Assembly: GCA_009829735.1 (NCBI GenBank)
Contig: CM020620.1
Coordinates: 2,297,447-2,361,446 of the forward strand
Direction: 5' to 3'
Source of the DNA: Pyropia yezoensis
Taxonomy: Eukaryota > Rhodophyta > Bangiophyceae > Bangiales > Bangiaceae
Length of the DNA: 64,000 nucleotides
Shown here: in pieces, positions 32,106-44,300 of the stretch
How positions within the stretch are numbered: position 1 is the first letter of the stretch
How the letters are laid out: every line of letters starts with the position of its first letter
Notes under the pieces: generated by a model
What the model saw: only the letters and a program-made list of their open reading frames with translations
The model's database searches: none
What the model was told of the DNA's origin: nothing
Translations under genes and position numbers: made by a program

Positions 32106-33329
32106 GGGCGGGATCCTTGTGGGGGGGAAGAAGCAAAAACGGGGAGGGGGCAGGCGGCTGTATCCGGCCGGTTGCATTGCCTGTGGCGGTGGCGCGGTCG
32201 CATTTCTCCGCGAGCGTTGCCGCACTGGGCGTCACGGCGTGGCGCTGAGGTGGGGAGCCCGACAGACCCAGCACCTCCGCGCCCGGCAACGCCACTGGGT
32301 TGGGGAGCCCCGCCGTTGCGAGGGCGTCGGCAGTATGTTCTTTCGCTGGAAAGGCAAGGTACGTTGTCCTTGCGTGCTGGCGGCGCATAACGCGTTGGCC
32401 CGCTGTTTATTGCCCCCCTCGCGTCCGCTGATTGTAAATGCGCATCTCTACCAGATGGGGGGCTGCTTGTATTTTCGTTGTTGCCTTCTTCATCTCTCTG
32501 TGGCACTGTTTGCTGTCTTCTTTGCCCGTAGTGAGACATCGTGGCCACTCCGGTCCCCGAGTAAGCGAAGCACGCGGCGGCTGGGCGCTCCGGCGCCCAC
32601 CTACCGCTGCCGCCCGCCCCTCGCGGGGGACGGCCGCGGCGACGAGCCGGCTGGCAGCGAACGCTGCTGCCAGCGGCCGCCGCCGCGGCCTTCCCCTGCG
32701 CGTGGTGGGACCCGCGTGCGCGGACGGGGACCCACATTGAGGGTGTCGCCCAGCCGCCCGCTCCCGGCAGCCCCCGTTGGCCGCCGGGGATCGGCGGGCC
32801 GGCGCCCAAAGGGGTCCAGTTACGGGCGCCGTCATCAAGGGCCACGGCGGCGCCTCAGATAGCCTCTTGACATCTCGCCCGCGGGCGCTCCTTGTGAACG
32901 GAGTGGAGCGGGGGAGGTGAGGGTGGCGGTCTCCACAGGGGTCAACAACGACGTAGGCATCTCGGTTCTCTTGTTGAGCCAGTGGTCTATCACCAGTCGA
33001 TCCCTGTTATTCAGTCCGCTGTCGCCGCCAGTTGAAGGATACTGAGGAGGATGAGGGCTTTTCTCCTCATCTCCCCGCATCCGACAAAGCGTCCCCACGT
33101 TTTCTCTTTCCGTCAAGTGTGTTCCATCTTGCAGGCGTGTGTCCATCGTTTAGCATCTCCTCCCAACGGCGCCGGCTGGTTTCTGTGTGAGAGATACATA
33201 GCATGGCAGAGGTGGCCGAGCGCTGGACAGACGTTCTTCTCCAATGAATGGATTGTTTGTTTATCTCTTGCGTCGAACGTTCCTATGCCCAAGCTGTGCA
33301 GCAAAAACAACATACTTACAATGCGCCGC
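32106..33329. other. Intergenic spacer
   Basis: No gene is recognised. 33040-33329, next to the 3' end of the HSP70 gene, is less GC-rich than the rest and includes the 3' untranslated region of that gene. Confidence 0.45.
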
Positions 33330-35369
33330 TTAAAGCTCCTCCTTGGTGTCGTCTTCCTCGCCGCCCTGTGCAGCGCCGCTGCCGCCGCCAGCAGCACCGC
33401 CCTTGGCCATGATGGGCTGGACAATCTCCTGGAGGTCCTTCAGCTTGGCCTCCAGGTCGTCCGCCGTCGCGTCCTCACCCGACTCGTCCAGCCACTCCTG
33501 GGCCTCCTTCACGGCCGCCTTGAGCGACTCCTTGTCCTCCTCGCTGGCCTTGTCTACCAGCGAGCCACCCTCCTCCACCGCGGCCTTGGCCGAAAAGATG
33601 GCCGTCTCGAGTGAGTTCTTGCCTTCCACCTTGCGCTTCACCTCCGCGTCCGCGTCGGCAAACTCCTCAGCCTCCTTCACCATCCGCTCAATCTCCTCCT
33701 TGGAAAGGCGGCCCTTGTCGTTGGTAATAGTAATAGCCTCCTTGGCGCTCGACGCTTTGTCCTCCGCCGACACGGCCAAGATGCCGTTCGCGTCCACCTC
33801 GAACGTCACCTCAATCTGCGGGGTACCCCGCGCAGCCGCCGGGATGCCGTTAAGGTCAAACTTGCCAAGCTGGCGGTTGTCCTTCGTCATAGCGCGCTCG
33901 CCCTCGTACACCTGGATGCTGACAGTCGTCTGCTTGTCCTGGTAGGTCGTGAAGGTCTGTGTTTTGCGCGTCGGGATAACCGTGTTGCGCTCAATGATCT
34001 TGGACATCACACCCCCAACGGTCTCAATGCCGAGCGACAGGGGCGCCACGTCCAGCAGCACCACCCCAGCCGAGCCACCCTCGTTGGACAAGATACCACC
34101 CTGGACAGCCGCGCCAAAAGCCACGGCCTCGTCCGGGTTGACGCCCTTGTTCAGCTCCTTACCGTCAAAGTAGCCACGAAGGAGCTCCTGCACCTTCGGG
34201 ATGCGGCTGCTGCCGCCGACCATGACGATTTCGTCAACCTTGGCCTTGGACATGCCTGCGTCCTTGAGCACCTTCTCCACAGGCTTAAGCGTCTTCCGGA
34301 AAAGGTCGCTGTTGAGCTCCTCAAAGCGAGCACGCGTCAGCGTCTCCGACAGGTCCTGGCCGTCAAAGAGCGACTCAATCTCCACCCGCACCTGCGTCTG
34401 GGACGAGAGCGCGCGCTTGGCCTTCTCCACCTCGCGGCGCAGCTTGCCCACCGACCGCTTGTCAGCCGACATGTCCTTGTTGTACTTCCGCTTGAACAGC
34501 TTGATGAAGTAGTCCATGACGCGCTGGTCAAAGTCTTCACCACCCAGGTGGGTGTCACCGTTGGTAGCCAACACCTCAAAGACGTCATCCTCAATGGTCA
34601 GCAGCGACACATCAAAAGTACCACCACCGAGGTCAAACACCAGAATGTTCTTCTCACCCTTCTTGTTCAGGCCGTACGCAATGGCGGCGGCGGTAGGCTC
34701 GTTGATGATCCGCATGACGTTGAGGCCGGCAATCTGGCCAGCGTCCTTGGTCGCCTGCCGCTGGGCGTCGGTGAAGTACGCCGGCACTGTCACAACTGCG
34801 TTGGTGACCTCCTTGCCCAGGTACTCCTCCGCCGTCTTCTTCATCTTGGTCAGCACCATGGCCGACACCTCCTCGGGCGACATCACCTTCTTAGCATTGT
34901 TGACTGACACCTCCACCATCGGCTTACCGTCCTTGTTAACGACGGAAAACGGCAACAGCTTCTTATCCCGTTGCACAGTGGGGTCCGAAAACTTGCGACC
35001 AATCAGCCGCTTGACGTCAAACACCGTGTTGGACGGGTTCATCGCCGCCTGGTTCTTGGCCGCGTCCCCAATGAGCCGCTCCTCGGGCGTGAACGCCACG
35101 TACGATGGGGTGATACGGTTGCCCTGGTCATTAGCAATGATTTCCACGTGGCCGTTGCGCATGACGCCGACGCACGAGTAGGTGGTGCCGAGGTCAATGC
35201 CAATGACCGTCCCGACGGGGGGCTTCTCCGCGTCCGCGGCGGCGGCCGAGACTGCCACAGTGGCCGTGGCGATGGAGGCCGCGGCGACCAGGACAGCTGT
35301 CCATACTGACCGCCGCTTCGCCGCTGCTGGCCGTGGCCGCCGAGCGGGAGACCCCGGGGTGGCAGCCAT
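33330..35369 (-). CDS. ER-lumenal HSP70 (BiP/GRP78-type)
   Basis: 679 residues from ATG 35369 (gtaccATGg). An N-terminal signal peptide (about residues 1-45, hydrophobic [21 protein letters not shown]) targets the ER. The nucleotide-binding domain begins near residue 52 and carries the HSP70 signatures [28 protein letters not shown] and [16 protein letters not shown]. The interdomain linker region [16 protein letters not shown] leads into the substrate-binding domain and helical lid. The tail is Gly-rich then acidic and ends KEEL, an ER-retrieval signal of the K/HDEL class. BiP folds nascent secretory proteins, supports translocation and controls the unfolded-protein response. Length and order match the family. 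Codon use is milder than in the Ala-rich neighbours, as expected for a highly expressed gene. No introns. Confidence 0.97.
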   Translation of the reverse strand: MAATPGSPARRPRPAAAKRRSVWTAVLVAAASIATATVAVSAAAADAEKPPVGTVIGIDLGTTYSCVGVMRNGHVEIIANDQGNRITPSYVAFTPEERLIGDAAKNQAAMNPSNTVFDVKRLIGRKFSDPTVQRDKKLLPFSVVNKDGKPMVEVSVNNAKKVMSPEEVSAMVLTKMKKTAEEYLGKEVTNAVVTVPAYFTDAQRQATKDAGQIAGLNVMRIINEPTAAAIAYGLNKKGEKNILVFDLGGGTFDVSLLTIEDDVFEVLATNGDTHLGGEDFDQRVMDYFIKLFKRKYNKDMSADKRSVGKLRREVEKAKRALSSQTQVRVEIESLFDGQDLSETLTRARFEELNSDLFRKTLKPVEKVLKDAGMSKAKVDEIVMVGGSSRIPKVQELLRGYFDGKELNKGVNPDEAVAFGAAVQGGILSNEGGSAGVVLLDVAPLSLGIETVGGVMSKIIERNTVIPTRKTQTFTTYQDKQTTVSIQVYEGERAMTKDNRQLGKFDLNGIPAAARGTPQIEVTFEVDANGILAVSAEDKASSAKEAITITNDKGRLSKEEIERMVKEAEEFADADAEVKRKVEGKNSLETAIFSAKAAVEEGGSLVDKASEEDKESLKAAVKEAQEWLDESGEDATADDLEAKLKDLQEIVQPIMAKGGAAGGGSGAAQGGEEDDTKEEL

Positions 35370-36838
35370 GGTACCCAGGCGGAAGCGCACAGGCAGAGGC
35401 AGAGGGTCTGGCCGCGCCGCGACGTAACAGCGACGGTTGCGGGAAGAGAGAGCGTCCAAGACTGGCCGAGGGGACAGCAACGACGGGGAGGGGGTGGGGA
35501 ATGATGGAGGTAGGGGAAGTGTGGGGGAACGGTGGTAGTGGGAGGAACTCAAGAACACGTCAGGACTCAGAGGCAAGGGTGACTCTTATCCGTCCTGCGC
35601 CCCGCGACCCACACCCCCCTGGACGATGGCGTCGGCGCTCCCGCCGATGCGCCCGTTTCCCGACGTGACACGCCAAGCGCCCCAGCCTCGCTTCGGGGAT
35701 TGCTGACACCGTCGGTACGCGCCGCGTGAGTGGCTGGCGTGCCATCCCGTTCAGTCAACAAAGATTGGAATGTGGCCGCGTGGCCCACCCGTTTCCCCAC
35801 CCCATGCTGCCAGCACGGGGGAGACGACCGGCGAGGAAGGCCTTGTTGGGTACTGTTTCCGTCATCAGCGCTGTCGCACGGGATTGGCGGGTGTGTAGTT
35901 GATGAGCGAGGAGAAACCTCGAGGAGGTGGAAGAACATTCTGGACTTGATTCCTTTCTTGCCAGATCAAAATCTGGGTTTCCGTTGTTGACTGTTCAGAA
36001 CTGAGTCCCAACCAATCAGAGGCCACGATGGACTACAAATTTTGACGTGCCCTCCACCTACCTGGTTGGAGGAACTGAGACACGGTGTCGAGGAGGTGGA
36101 GCTCCACCATGCAAGCAGACGTGGAGCTCCACCAGACGGTGGGTCGGAGCCCCGCTGTCCATGGTGTCTTTTCAACAGCACCTCGCTCGCTCTCACTTAA
36201 CATCCCCGCTCTTAGACGCCGCCCACGCACCGCGGACTGGCTCCACCACGTGAGTCGATTCGGCGCTGGTGTGCGGGGTTGCTACGCCGGGCTGGGCTCT
36301 GCCCCACCCCCTGCTTTCCAGTCAAGGCACAACACCACCACGCGTCACGGAGGGAGACAGAGATGGGTGGCAGGTATCAAATTGCTCTAACCTCGTCCCT
36401 TTATGCAGCCCTTTCCCTCCCCTCTGGTTACAGAAGGCGCCGCCGCCCGCCCGCCCGTCGTCGCCTTTCTCTCTCTTCCCTCCCCCCATTTCCCTTGAAC
36501 GGAGCCGCGCCCCCGATATTTTCCGGGGAGGCGACGGCGGTGGCGGCGGTTGCGTCTTCATGCCGATATGCAGCAAGCACGCCAAGGGTTGTGTGGCCAA
36601 CATGGCGGACCCCGGTGTTTGTGATGTATTTCTTTTGCCCATGGAAAACCGGAAAGTGATCACTGGTCATGGTCATGGTCAATCATCCCGCGGCGCACGT
36701 CGACGCCCAGGTGTGCGTCACGGCGCGAGCCCGCCAGAGGCCACCGGGAGGGCGAACACCCGGCCACTTCGCCCTCGCACTCCTCGCGGCCGTGCCACCC
36801 CCTCCCCCCCCCCCCCCCCCCCCCCTCCCCCCCACGCT
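35370..36838. other. Upstream region of the HSP70 gene and 3' flank of the GATA gene
   Basis: No gene is recognised. Two SacI-centred palindromes (36095-36132) are entered separately. A C/T run of more than 25 bases (about 36798-36830) sits just past the GATA stop. The HSP70 promoter must lie in the first part; I see no certain TATA, ERSE or heat-shock element. Confidence 0.45.
36095..36132. promoter_or_regulatory. Pair of GTGGAGCTCCAC palindromes
   Basis: GGTGGAGCTCCACC (36095-36108, 14-bp perfect palindrome) and GTGGAGCTCCAC (36121-36132) are 12 bp apart and centred 25 bp apart. They lie about 740 bp upstream of the HSP70 start. Two identical palindromes in tandem suggest a dimeric protein-binding site. 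This is inference; no matching factor is known to me. Confidence 0.35.
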
Positions 36839-38359
36839 CTACCGCAGGCCCGACGCGCTGAGAACCGCCGCAAATGACGGCAGCAGCGGCTGCCGGGCAG
36901 CCACGGGCACGGGGCCGCCGTACCCTCCCTCGCCTCCGCGGCCAAGATGCCGGAGGGGGGCCACCCGCCAGCTCGCCCCCGCCGTGCCTCCTCCAACAGC
37001 ACGGCCGCTGCCAGCAACCGCCGCCGTCGCCGTCGCCGCTGCGGCCGTGGGCGGTGGCAGAGGAGGCAGTCCTCCCGACGAGCGCCCCCCTCCGTCGGCG
37101 GCGGAAGGCGCACCGCCCGCCGCCGCCGCCGTCGCCGTCGCTGCCGTCGCGACCGCCGCGACCGCGGCGGCCCGCGCCGGGAGGGAGGCCAGTGCCCCTC
37201 CCCCTCGGGGGGGCGTCGACAGCCCCGCCTCTGCCCGTCGTCGCCGCACATAGGCGCGCTTGGCCACCCCCCGCCGGCGGCCACCGCCCTCGTACATGCC
37301 AAACAGTTCTGTGGCGAGGCCAAAGGGCGGTGGATGCGAGGCGGCGGGGGGGGAGGAGGAGAGGGGCGCGGCCGTGGGGGGGGGGCCTGAAGGGGCGTAC
37401 ACCCCCCAAGGGGACCCCGCCGCTGACCCATTGACGGCAACGGCGGCTGGTTGCCACCGGTAGTTGCCGTCGCTCCCGCCGCCGTCGTCACCGTCCCCGC
37501 CGCCGCGGCTGCGACCTGCCGCGGCGGACAATGCCCCCGCTTCTTTCCCCGCCGCCACCGCAGCAGCCGCCGACTGCCCTCGGCGTCGGTGCTTGATCCC
37601 ACACGCATTGCAGAGGGTGTAGGGCAACGCGGCTGGTGCGCCGCCGTCGCCCCCGCGTCCGCTGCCGCCGGAGCCGGCGATGCGGCCGCCCGTGCGCCAC
37701 TGGCTAGTCTTGGTCGTCCCGCAGTGTGCGCACTGGCGGGACACGGGGGAGGAGCGGCCCGCCGCCGGCCTGGAGGGGCCCGCCTCCCAGGCTGGGAGGG
37801 CCTCCCGAAATGGGGGTGACGACGCCCCCCACCCGCCGCCGCCCCCGCCGCCGACGGCACGGGCGGTACCGCCAGAGATTATCGGTGGGTCCACCGCCTC
37901 CGGCCGCTGGGGCCAGTCACTTGACGCCATGGAGGTAGGGGGCGAGCCCGCCGGTGGGGCCCGCGTGCCTTGTGGTCGGCCGTCGATCGGGGACCCCTCC
38001 CGACGGGTGGGGGTGGGGGCGTCGTCTCCGCTCGGCGTGACGGGGGAGGAGCTGCCGGTGACGCCGCTGCCGCCGCCGCCGCCGCCGCGACCGGGGGGCG
38101 TTGCCCAGCCACAGATGTCACTGGGGTCCCTTTCTAGCGCGGCGGCTGTGGTCGCTGCCCGCGGCGGCAACGCGATGGAAGGCCGGCAGAGGGCTGCAGA
38201 GGGCGACGAGCTGCTCGTAGCGCCGACCCCCCAGTCGACCCAGCGCACAACTTGCGGAGAACGCCCTGAGGATGGCAACGCCCCCTCCCCCGCCCCGCTG
38301 CGTGGGCGTGCCAGGTGGTCCATAGCGTGGAGAAGCGTGTCAAGCCCCGAAAGCGGCAT
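36839..38359 (-). CDS. GATA-type zinc-finger transcription factor with expanded finger loop
   Basis: The first in-frame ATG is 38359 (506 residues). The open frame continues about 29 codons upstream without an ATG, so an upstream exon is possible. The GATA finger is at residues 210-253: C210-A-H-C213, then TSQWRTGG, then C250-N-A-C253-G-I-K-H-R-R-R. The flanks (SQWRTGG, LCNACG, basic tail) are canonical. The loop between the Cys pairs is 36 residues instead of the usual 17-20, with the extra residues Gly/Ser/Asp-rich (GSGGSGRGGDGG). The rest is low-complexity Ser/Pro/Ala sequence with a basic RRRGVAKRAYVRRRR stretch that may be a nuclear signal. It binds (A/T)GATA(A/G) sites by family knowledge. 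Its targets are unknown. Confidence 0.8.
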   Translation of the reverse strand: MPLSGLDTLLHAMDHLARPRSGAGEGALPSSGRSPQVVRWVDWGVGATSSSSPSAALCRPSIALPPRAATTAAALERDPSDICGWATPPGRGGGGGGSGVTGSSSPVTPSGDDAPTPTRREGSPIDGRPQGTRAPPAGSPPTSMASSDWPQRPEAVDPPIISGGTARAVGGGGGGGWGASSPPFREALPAWEAGPSRPAAGRSSPVSRQCAHCGTTKTSQWRTGGRIAGSGGSGRGGDGGAPAALPYTLCNACGIKHRRRGQSAAAAVAAGKEAGALSAAAGRSRGGGDGDDGGGSDGNYRWQPAAVAVNGSAAGSPWGVYAPSGPPPTAAPLSSSPPAASHPPPFGLATELFGMYEGGGRRRGVAKRAYVRRRRAEAGLSTPPRGGGALASLPARAAAVAAVATAATATAAAAGGAPSAADGGGRSSGGLPPLPPPTAAAATATAAVAGSGRAVGGGTAGASWRVAPLRHLGRGGEGGYGGPVPVAARQPLLPSFAAVLSASGLR

Positions 38360-41300
38360 CGAAGGGCGAAAAGTAGGGGACCGTGCGGGAGGTGGGGGAG
38401 CAAGGTTGGCGCACGCGCAGCGGCGGAGGAGGTGGAGGAGAGACAAGACGGCGGGTGCTCGATGCGGGTAGTTCGCGATCGTGCTGATGCCAGGGGTTCA
38501 CGAGCGTGTAGCGCGCGCACGGTTCGCGTCGCTCTTAATGGGGTCTGTGGGTGGGAATGCGCTGGGGTGCTGTGGGTGGGCGCGTAGTCGCTCCGTCTGC
38601 GCCCCCTTTTTTTAGACTCGAAGCAATGGGCACTGGCAGCAGCGGGCAAGCACGGCAGGGCATGGCGCCAACAACCGCGACGCGGCGGCCACCCCGGGGT
38701 GTCCCCAGCGGCTCACCCCCCCACGCTCATCCCCCCCCAGAGAGGCTCCACGGCGGGCCGCCTTCGCGGGGTCCCCTAGCCTGGCGCATCTGGTGTTACA
38801 GAGTGCACGTGCGTGTGTGGCTGGCTTGAACGTTTGAATATAGGTGGTGCCCACGACCCCACCACTCACAGCGAGCGCCACCCTCCTACTCCACCGCCTC
38901 CTCTCGCTATTTGTGTTTCTTGCGCCAGCCGCGCCTTGGACAGCAGGGGGGCCGGAGGGAGGGGTGGCGTTGCAATGTGCTGACGGCGGATGATCCACGA
39001 GCGAGTCGCCGGGTGGCGTGGGGTGGACAACCGCCCTGCACCGCCTGGGCGCTGTCCCGCGCAGCGACGTGCGCCTGCGCCGTGCCCCCTGCCCATTTGA
39101 CCAGACACAAGCCAAGGACACTGTCACGGGGAAATGCACGCGATACGTCAAGGTCGAAGGGGGTCCAGGGGCGGCGGGAGCGGGCTCTCTCCCCACCCGC
39201 TAGGTGCCGCTGGCTGGCAGCCAGCGGCACCCTTCTGTCGACCAACCCCACAACTCGCCTGCCGAGGTCACGGTGCCTGCGCTAGAGCCTCCCTCTGACG
39301 GCACCTGGCGCAAGCGCCGCTGGGCCGCCAAACCCGCCGCCAGCTAGCGGCGCTACGTGACGCCCCTCCCCGCGCCACATAGGCACGGCAGCCCGCGACA
39401 CAACGGGGTGTGGTTGTTGACGCCCGGGCGGGGGCACAGGGGGGATCCCGAGGAGCGCGAGGTTGGATCCGATCCGGGTGCCGCCCCGCCATCTGGGGTG
39501 CGGTCGGCCGCCCGGCGGCGTGCGGCGCGGGCCCACCGCTCCCCCCTCCCCTATCTTCTGCTCCGCGCCCCCCTCCTTGCCAAAGTGTTGTGTGCCACTC
39601 CCCGCAAGCCCAAAGAACAAAACTCGCGCGGGCCAAACCCACCGCTGGCGCGCGGCGCTTTGGCAGGGGAGGTGCGGCGGAGGACGGCCTGGATATGATC
39701 ACGCCTGGGTGCGCGGCGCCGGACGTCCTCGACGTGGCATCCGGGGCGCTCACGGTGCCTCCCCGATGGCAAAAACCGCCCCTTGTGCTCGCCGCCGCCG
39801 CTCGCCCAACAGAGGGGAGATGTTTGGCCGAGACCGCGGCCGGCCCGGGGGCCCACAGCGAGAAAGGATTAGAGGAGTGGAGGTGACAACGCAAAAGAAA
39901 GAAAGACAAGATCGGGCTGGGAGTCAAAGGGCATGACGTTGACACCCCGCTCGGGTCGGCCATCGAAGTGGTGATGGCTGCAAACACCCGCGGTGGAGGA
40001 GGGCGAGGCGGGGATCGGGCTATCCCCGCTGTCTGGCGCCTCTGCCGCGTCGGATCACCCGTCCGGCGTATGAACAGTCCGTACGTGAGCCCGCTCAACG
40101 ACGAGGAACGCCCACAGTGGTCTGGGAAGGGGGGGAGGGAAGGCGCGGGGACGCGCGCGGCGGTCGGCGTCCCCCGGACGGCCCCCGCGTCGGTGCGTCC
40201 GGGTGTCAGATCGCAGGCGCTGGCAGGAGAGGGTGCGTGGCCCCTCCGCCAGCCGTGAGGCCTGCAACCGCCTACGTAACGTGCGCGGTGGGCGCCCTGT
40301 TCGCAGGCGACGCAGCTGGGTCGGTGGGCTCTCCAAGGGGTGTCGGCAGGGGCGCGGTGGGTGACTTACAGGCTCCCTTTTTCGTGCCACCGCGTGGGGC
40401 GTGGCCTGGGCGTGTGGCTTATAGATTTTCGGTCGTGGCGCACACCCGGCGGAGGGAGCGGGCGGTCTGCTTCCCAACTCTGTTCCGGTCTGTTTCCATT
40501 ACGGTGAGGGGGGATTGGCGGATCTGGGGAGCAAGGCGGGCGCGGGCCAGGCGCTTGGGAGAGTTCAACGGACCGTAGACACGCTGTCGGGCGGGGCGGG
40601 TACATAGCCCAGACGGATGTACACAGTTATTTTCGTCATTTTCAAGTCTTTCTTCCCAGCAAAAGCTGTATATTAAAGGCAGAGCGGCACTCTTTCCGTA
40701 TGTGATTACATTTTTGGAGCAGCACAACTCCCTCGATGCCACCGCGCGACTAGCCACTCACTGTGCGTGCAGGATGGACAGTTCTGTGCATGAATGCGGG
40801 CAGTGCGCCATGGTCGACGGGGGGCAAGAACGCCGCGGGAGCAGGCGGCAGCCTAGCAGCTGGGGCGCGCGACGGCCGACGCCACGGCACCCTGCGCGCG
40901 AGTGCAGGCACTGCCCCGCGCCCCCCCCTCCCCAAGTGAATGGGCGCCCATATCGAAAAAGGCAGTAGGGGGGATCGCAATGGGAGGCGACTTTCGCGTG
41001 GGGATCTGCCGAGAAGCGGTTGTGAAGCGGGGGCCCTCTAAAGGTCACCTCCTCAGTGGAGGATGTGTTGACAGACGCGTACATACGAATTTCCACCTCG
41101 CCCACAGCCCAGAGCACGCAGCCAGGGCTCATCGCCTTTCCGGCCCATCCCTCCCGCACCCCCACCCACCCTGTCCCACAGGCAGCCGGCATCCACGTCG
41201 CGACTTGTTCACTTGGCAGAGCTCAAGACCCGCAGCAAAGACCCGCCACGAAGACACATCCCCAAACCGCCCTCATCCCTAACTTGACGGGGAGAAGCAG

Positions 41301-44300
41301 CCCGAGGATGAAAGGCCTAGCCATCCCGAATCCCTCGCGACCCAGTCGCCGAGGCGACATGCACGTAGGTGGCAGCCGTTGCCGTGGGCGGGCACCCGGC
41401 CACATGCAGCGAGCATGTACACACAGGAGGAGGGGGCGCGAGACACCACTAGCCCAGCAAAGGAAGTGGAACGGAAAGGAAGGCGGAGGAAGAGCTCGGG
41501 GCTCCACGTGACCCACAGGGTAGGCGCCAACGCCGGTCGCCGTGGATGGGCGCCGCGGGAAGGAGAGCGCCCTGACAGCGCCTATCGCGGCCGCGCCGTG
41601 CACCGCCTGCCGTACCAGCCACCGCCAGAATTCGGTAGGGTTCGCAGACCCTCACACCTGCGTGCCCTTGCCCGGACTCCCCATCCCCAACACACAACTT
41701 GACTTGGTGACGACACCGTAGTGTCCCCACCTTGCTACATCCCCTCCCCCCCCCCCCCCGCGGCCTCTTCGCATCAAACATCCCCTGTCAACCCCTCAAG
41801 TCACCGCCGTGGCCGTTCAGCTTCCGCCTCGGATGACCGGCGCGGCCGCTCCTCCGCGGTGCCCCAGCCCTGGAAGAGAGGCAAAACCAGGGGCAGAGGC
41901 AGAGGGGAGCTCACAGCGTCCCCCACAGCACCCACAGGTCCGGGCTCGGCCCGCATGACCAGAACGGGCGACGTGCGCCGCCGGCGCTGGGCGCCCCACC
42001 AGTTCTTCCGGCGCTCGTGGGCCTCGGCAGGGGAGGGTGCGTCAGACCAGCAGTCAGCCTCAGCGCCGCAGGGGGGGGGGGGCGTCGCGGGCGGCGTCTG
42101 CAGCGACAGCTCCATTGAGGCGGACCCCGTGAGGAAAAAAAGGGCAGGGGGTGGAGGAAACGAGGGATATGGATGGCCGACGAGGGAGGAAGCGCGAGGG
42201 GGGGGGAGGGTGCGGCAAGTGCACTCGTTGCAAGGAGAGTGGACAGGTAGGGAGCGGGAAAGGGACGAGTTGCTTGGGAAACGGCTTGGGAGGGAACCGG
42301 ACAAACGGCGGAGGGGTGCACCTCACCTGGGGGGGTTGGTGAAGGAAAATGTTGTGTCAGGAACGCGACAGCGGGGTAAAGAGCGGAGAGGCACGACGCA
42401 ACAGGTGTGCAGGAGCGAGACCACGAACAGGAAGCGCAAAAGTAGACGAGCGGGGCGGGAGAGGTGTGGGGGGGGACACAGAGCGAACAGCGGACCGTCC
42501 GTGATGCTGGCGAGCTGAGGAGGGAGTGGCGCGGGGACACGGAGCGAACTGGGAACGGGACAAAGGGGCAAAAAGAAGGCGCATGAGGGGGGGAACACGC
42601 CCCACAGCCGAGAGCGCGGGGCCGGCCGTCGGCGGAGGCTGCGGAGCCGCGCGTCGGGCGGCAGGTGGGAAGCTCCGCACGGCAGCTGCCCCCGCGGCCA
42701 CCAATGGGGTGGCGTCGTCGGTGTCGACCGCCCGCGTTCCTGGCTCACCCCGTGCAACCAACACCCGCAGGTTGATCCGTGGCGGCCCAGGGGCCACTGC
42801 CAGTGTGGGCGGGCCGCCCCCGTTTCCTGCGCCAGGTCCACACCACGACACCCACACCAATGGAGATGACCCATTGGCCACAGCCGGCACATTCCACCCT
42901 CTCCCTCGCATCAGCCACGTAGGCGCGGCCGGGAGGGTCACACCAACGGGAAAGCCCTGGTGGCCGCCGCGCTGTCAGGGCGGCTGGCCGGCGTGCCCTC
43001 TCGGCGGAACTGCCTTGGAAAGATACTAGTGGCTAGCTGGTATGCACGATTCACCGGCCGGATGGGGGGGCCGAGCGAGACACACCTTCCAGAAGGAGAG
43101 GCACGCCATTTAAGGGACCCAATCAGCGGGCCAGGTCGGTCAATGTGCCGGGGGCCTCGAGGGACACGATGAACCCGTCCGCCTGTCGTGTCTGGGAAAG
43201 GCTCATTTCACGATCGTGCAGTGAGTGGCAGGTTTCTCTTGAGGACACGACCCCGAGACAGGAGACCAGCGTGCTTGATCCGGTCCGGACCGAGGACGGA
43301 AAATTGAGGTTGGAATTTGTCTGCTTTCGCCGTGCATTGCGCGACGACTTTGCTCATGCATCTCGCCCTCGCGAGACCTCGGCCTCGCCCACCTGCGAGA
43401 GCTGGTGCGTGACGTGGTCCGTGAGAACCGGGGCCTTGGTCGTCACCGCCAACGCCATCCCCGACCCAAACGATGGCCTTTTGGGTTGCGGCGAAGGGGC
43501 GTCAGTCGGCGAGCGGGGGGCACCCCGCCAGGTCCTAAACACCCGTCGCAGCCGCCGCGTCCTCGCCTGTTGTCTGGATGGCCCTGCCGTCGGCGCCGCA
43601 GCTACTTCTGCGTCCGTTGCTGCTGCTACAGTAGCTGATACTGCTGCTGCTGCCGCCGCCGTTGCTGCCATGTCCGCTGCTGTTCTGCGACCGCTGCTGC
43701 TACTATGGCGGCTGCTGATGCTGCGACGACCGCAGCAATGACCGCCGACGCGAGGCGGCGGGGCTGACTAAGGCGGCGCCCGCACGACTGTCGTTTTTTC
43801 TGAAAGAAGGGGGGGAGGAGGAGGGAGGTCTATCGTCGGGGGTACATAGGTGGGGTGGCGAAGGCATGGGACGGGGGTGGGTGGGGGGGGGGGGAAGGGG
43901 ACGATTCCCCACGACTAAACCTGTAGGCCGCTCGTGGTGGGAACCGCTGACGGTGGCTCTTCTGCTCTGCCCCCCCCTTACGCTTCTGCCCGTGAAGCCC
44001 CAACTCCAACCTGACTGCTCATTGTGGCTGGCCCTCGACGTTGCCACCATCGCTGTAACCTCCACAACTGGTTCTTCGTCGCTGTATAGCCATCCGACCG
44101 CCCACCGACAGCGACAGGGTGACGCGGTCTGCATGATGGACACGGTGGCCAAAGAGAGGGGCAGCAGGCAGTGGTGGAAGAAAGGTCGTGAACAGAGGTG
44201 GGGGACGAGGGCCGGCCAGCACCATCCAGAACAGCACCCAGGCACAGCGCGTTGCCTGCCGAGGCATATGTATGATCACGACGTGCCCACTCGGCGAAAG

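Noticed and set aside
33205-33310. tRNA-Leu/Ser-like start (ggcagaggtggccgagcg) with a gtcgaac segment downstream
   Set aside because: No matching acceptor stem or proper anticodon arm can be drawn.
35932-35941. AGAACATTCT, a two-unit heat-shock-element match upstream of BiP
   Set aside because: A single two-unit match is expected by chance; three or more units would be needed.
36012-36027. CCAAT and CCACG upstream of BiP, resembling an ER-stress element
   Set aside because: The spacing is 6 bases instead of the 9 of the animal element, and it lies about 640 bp from the start.
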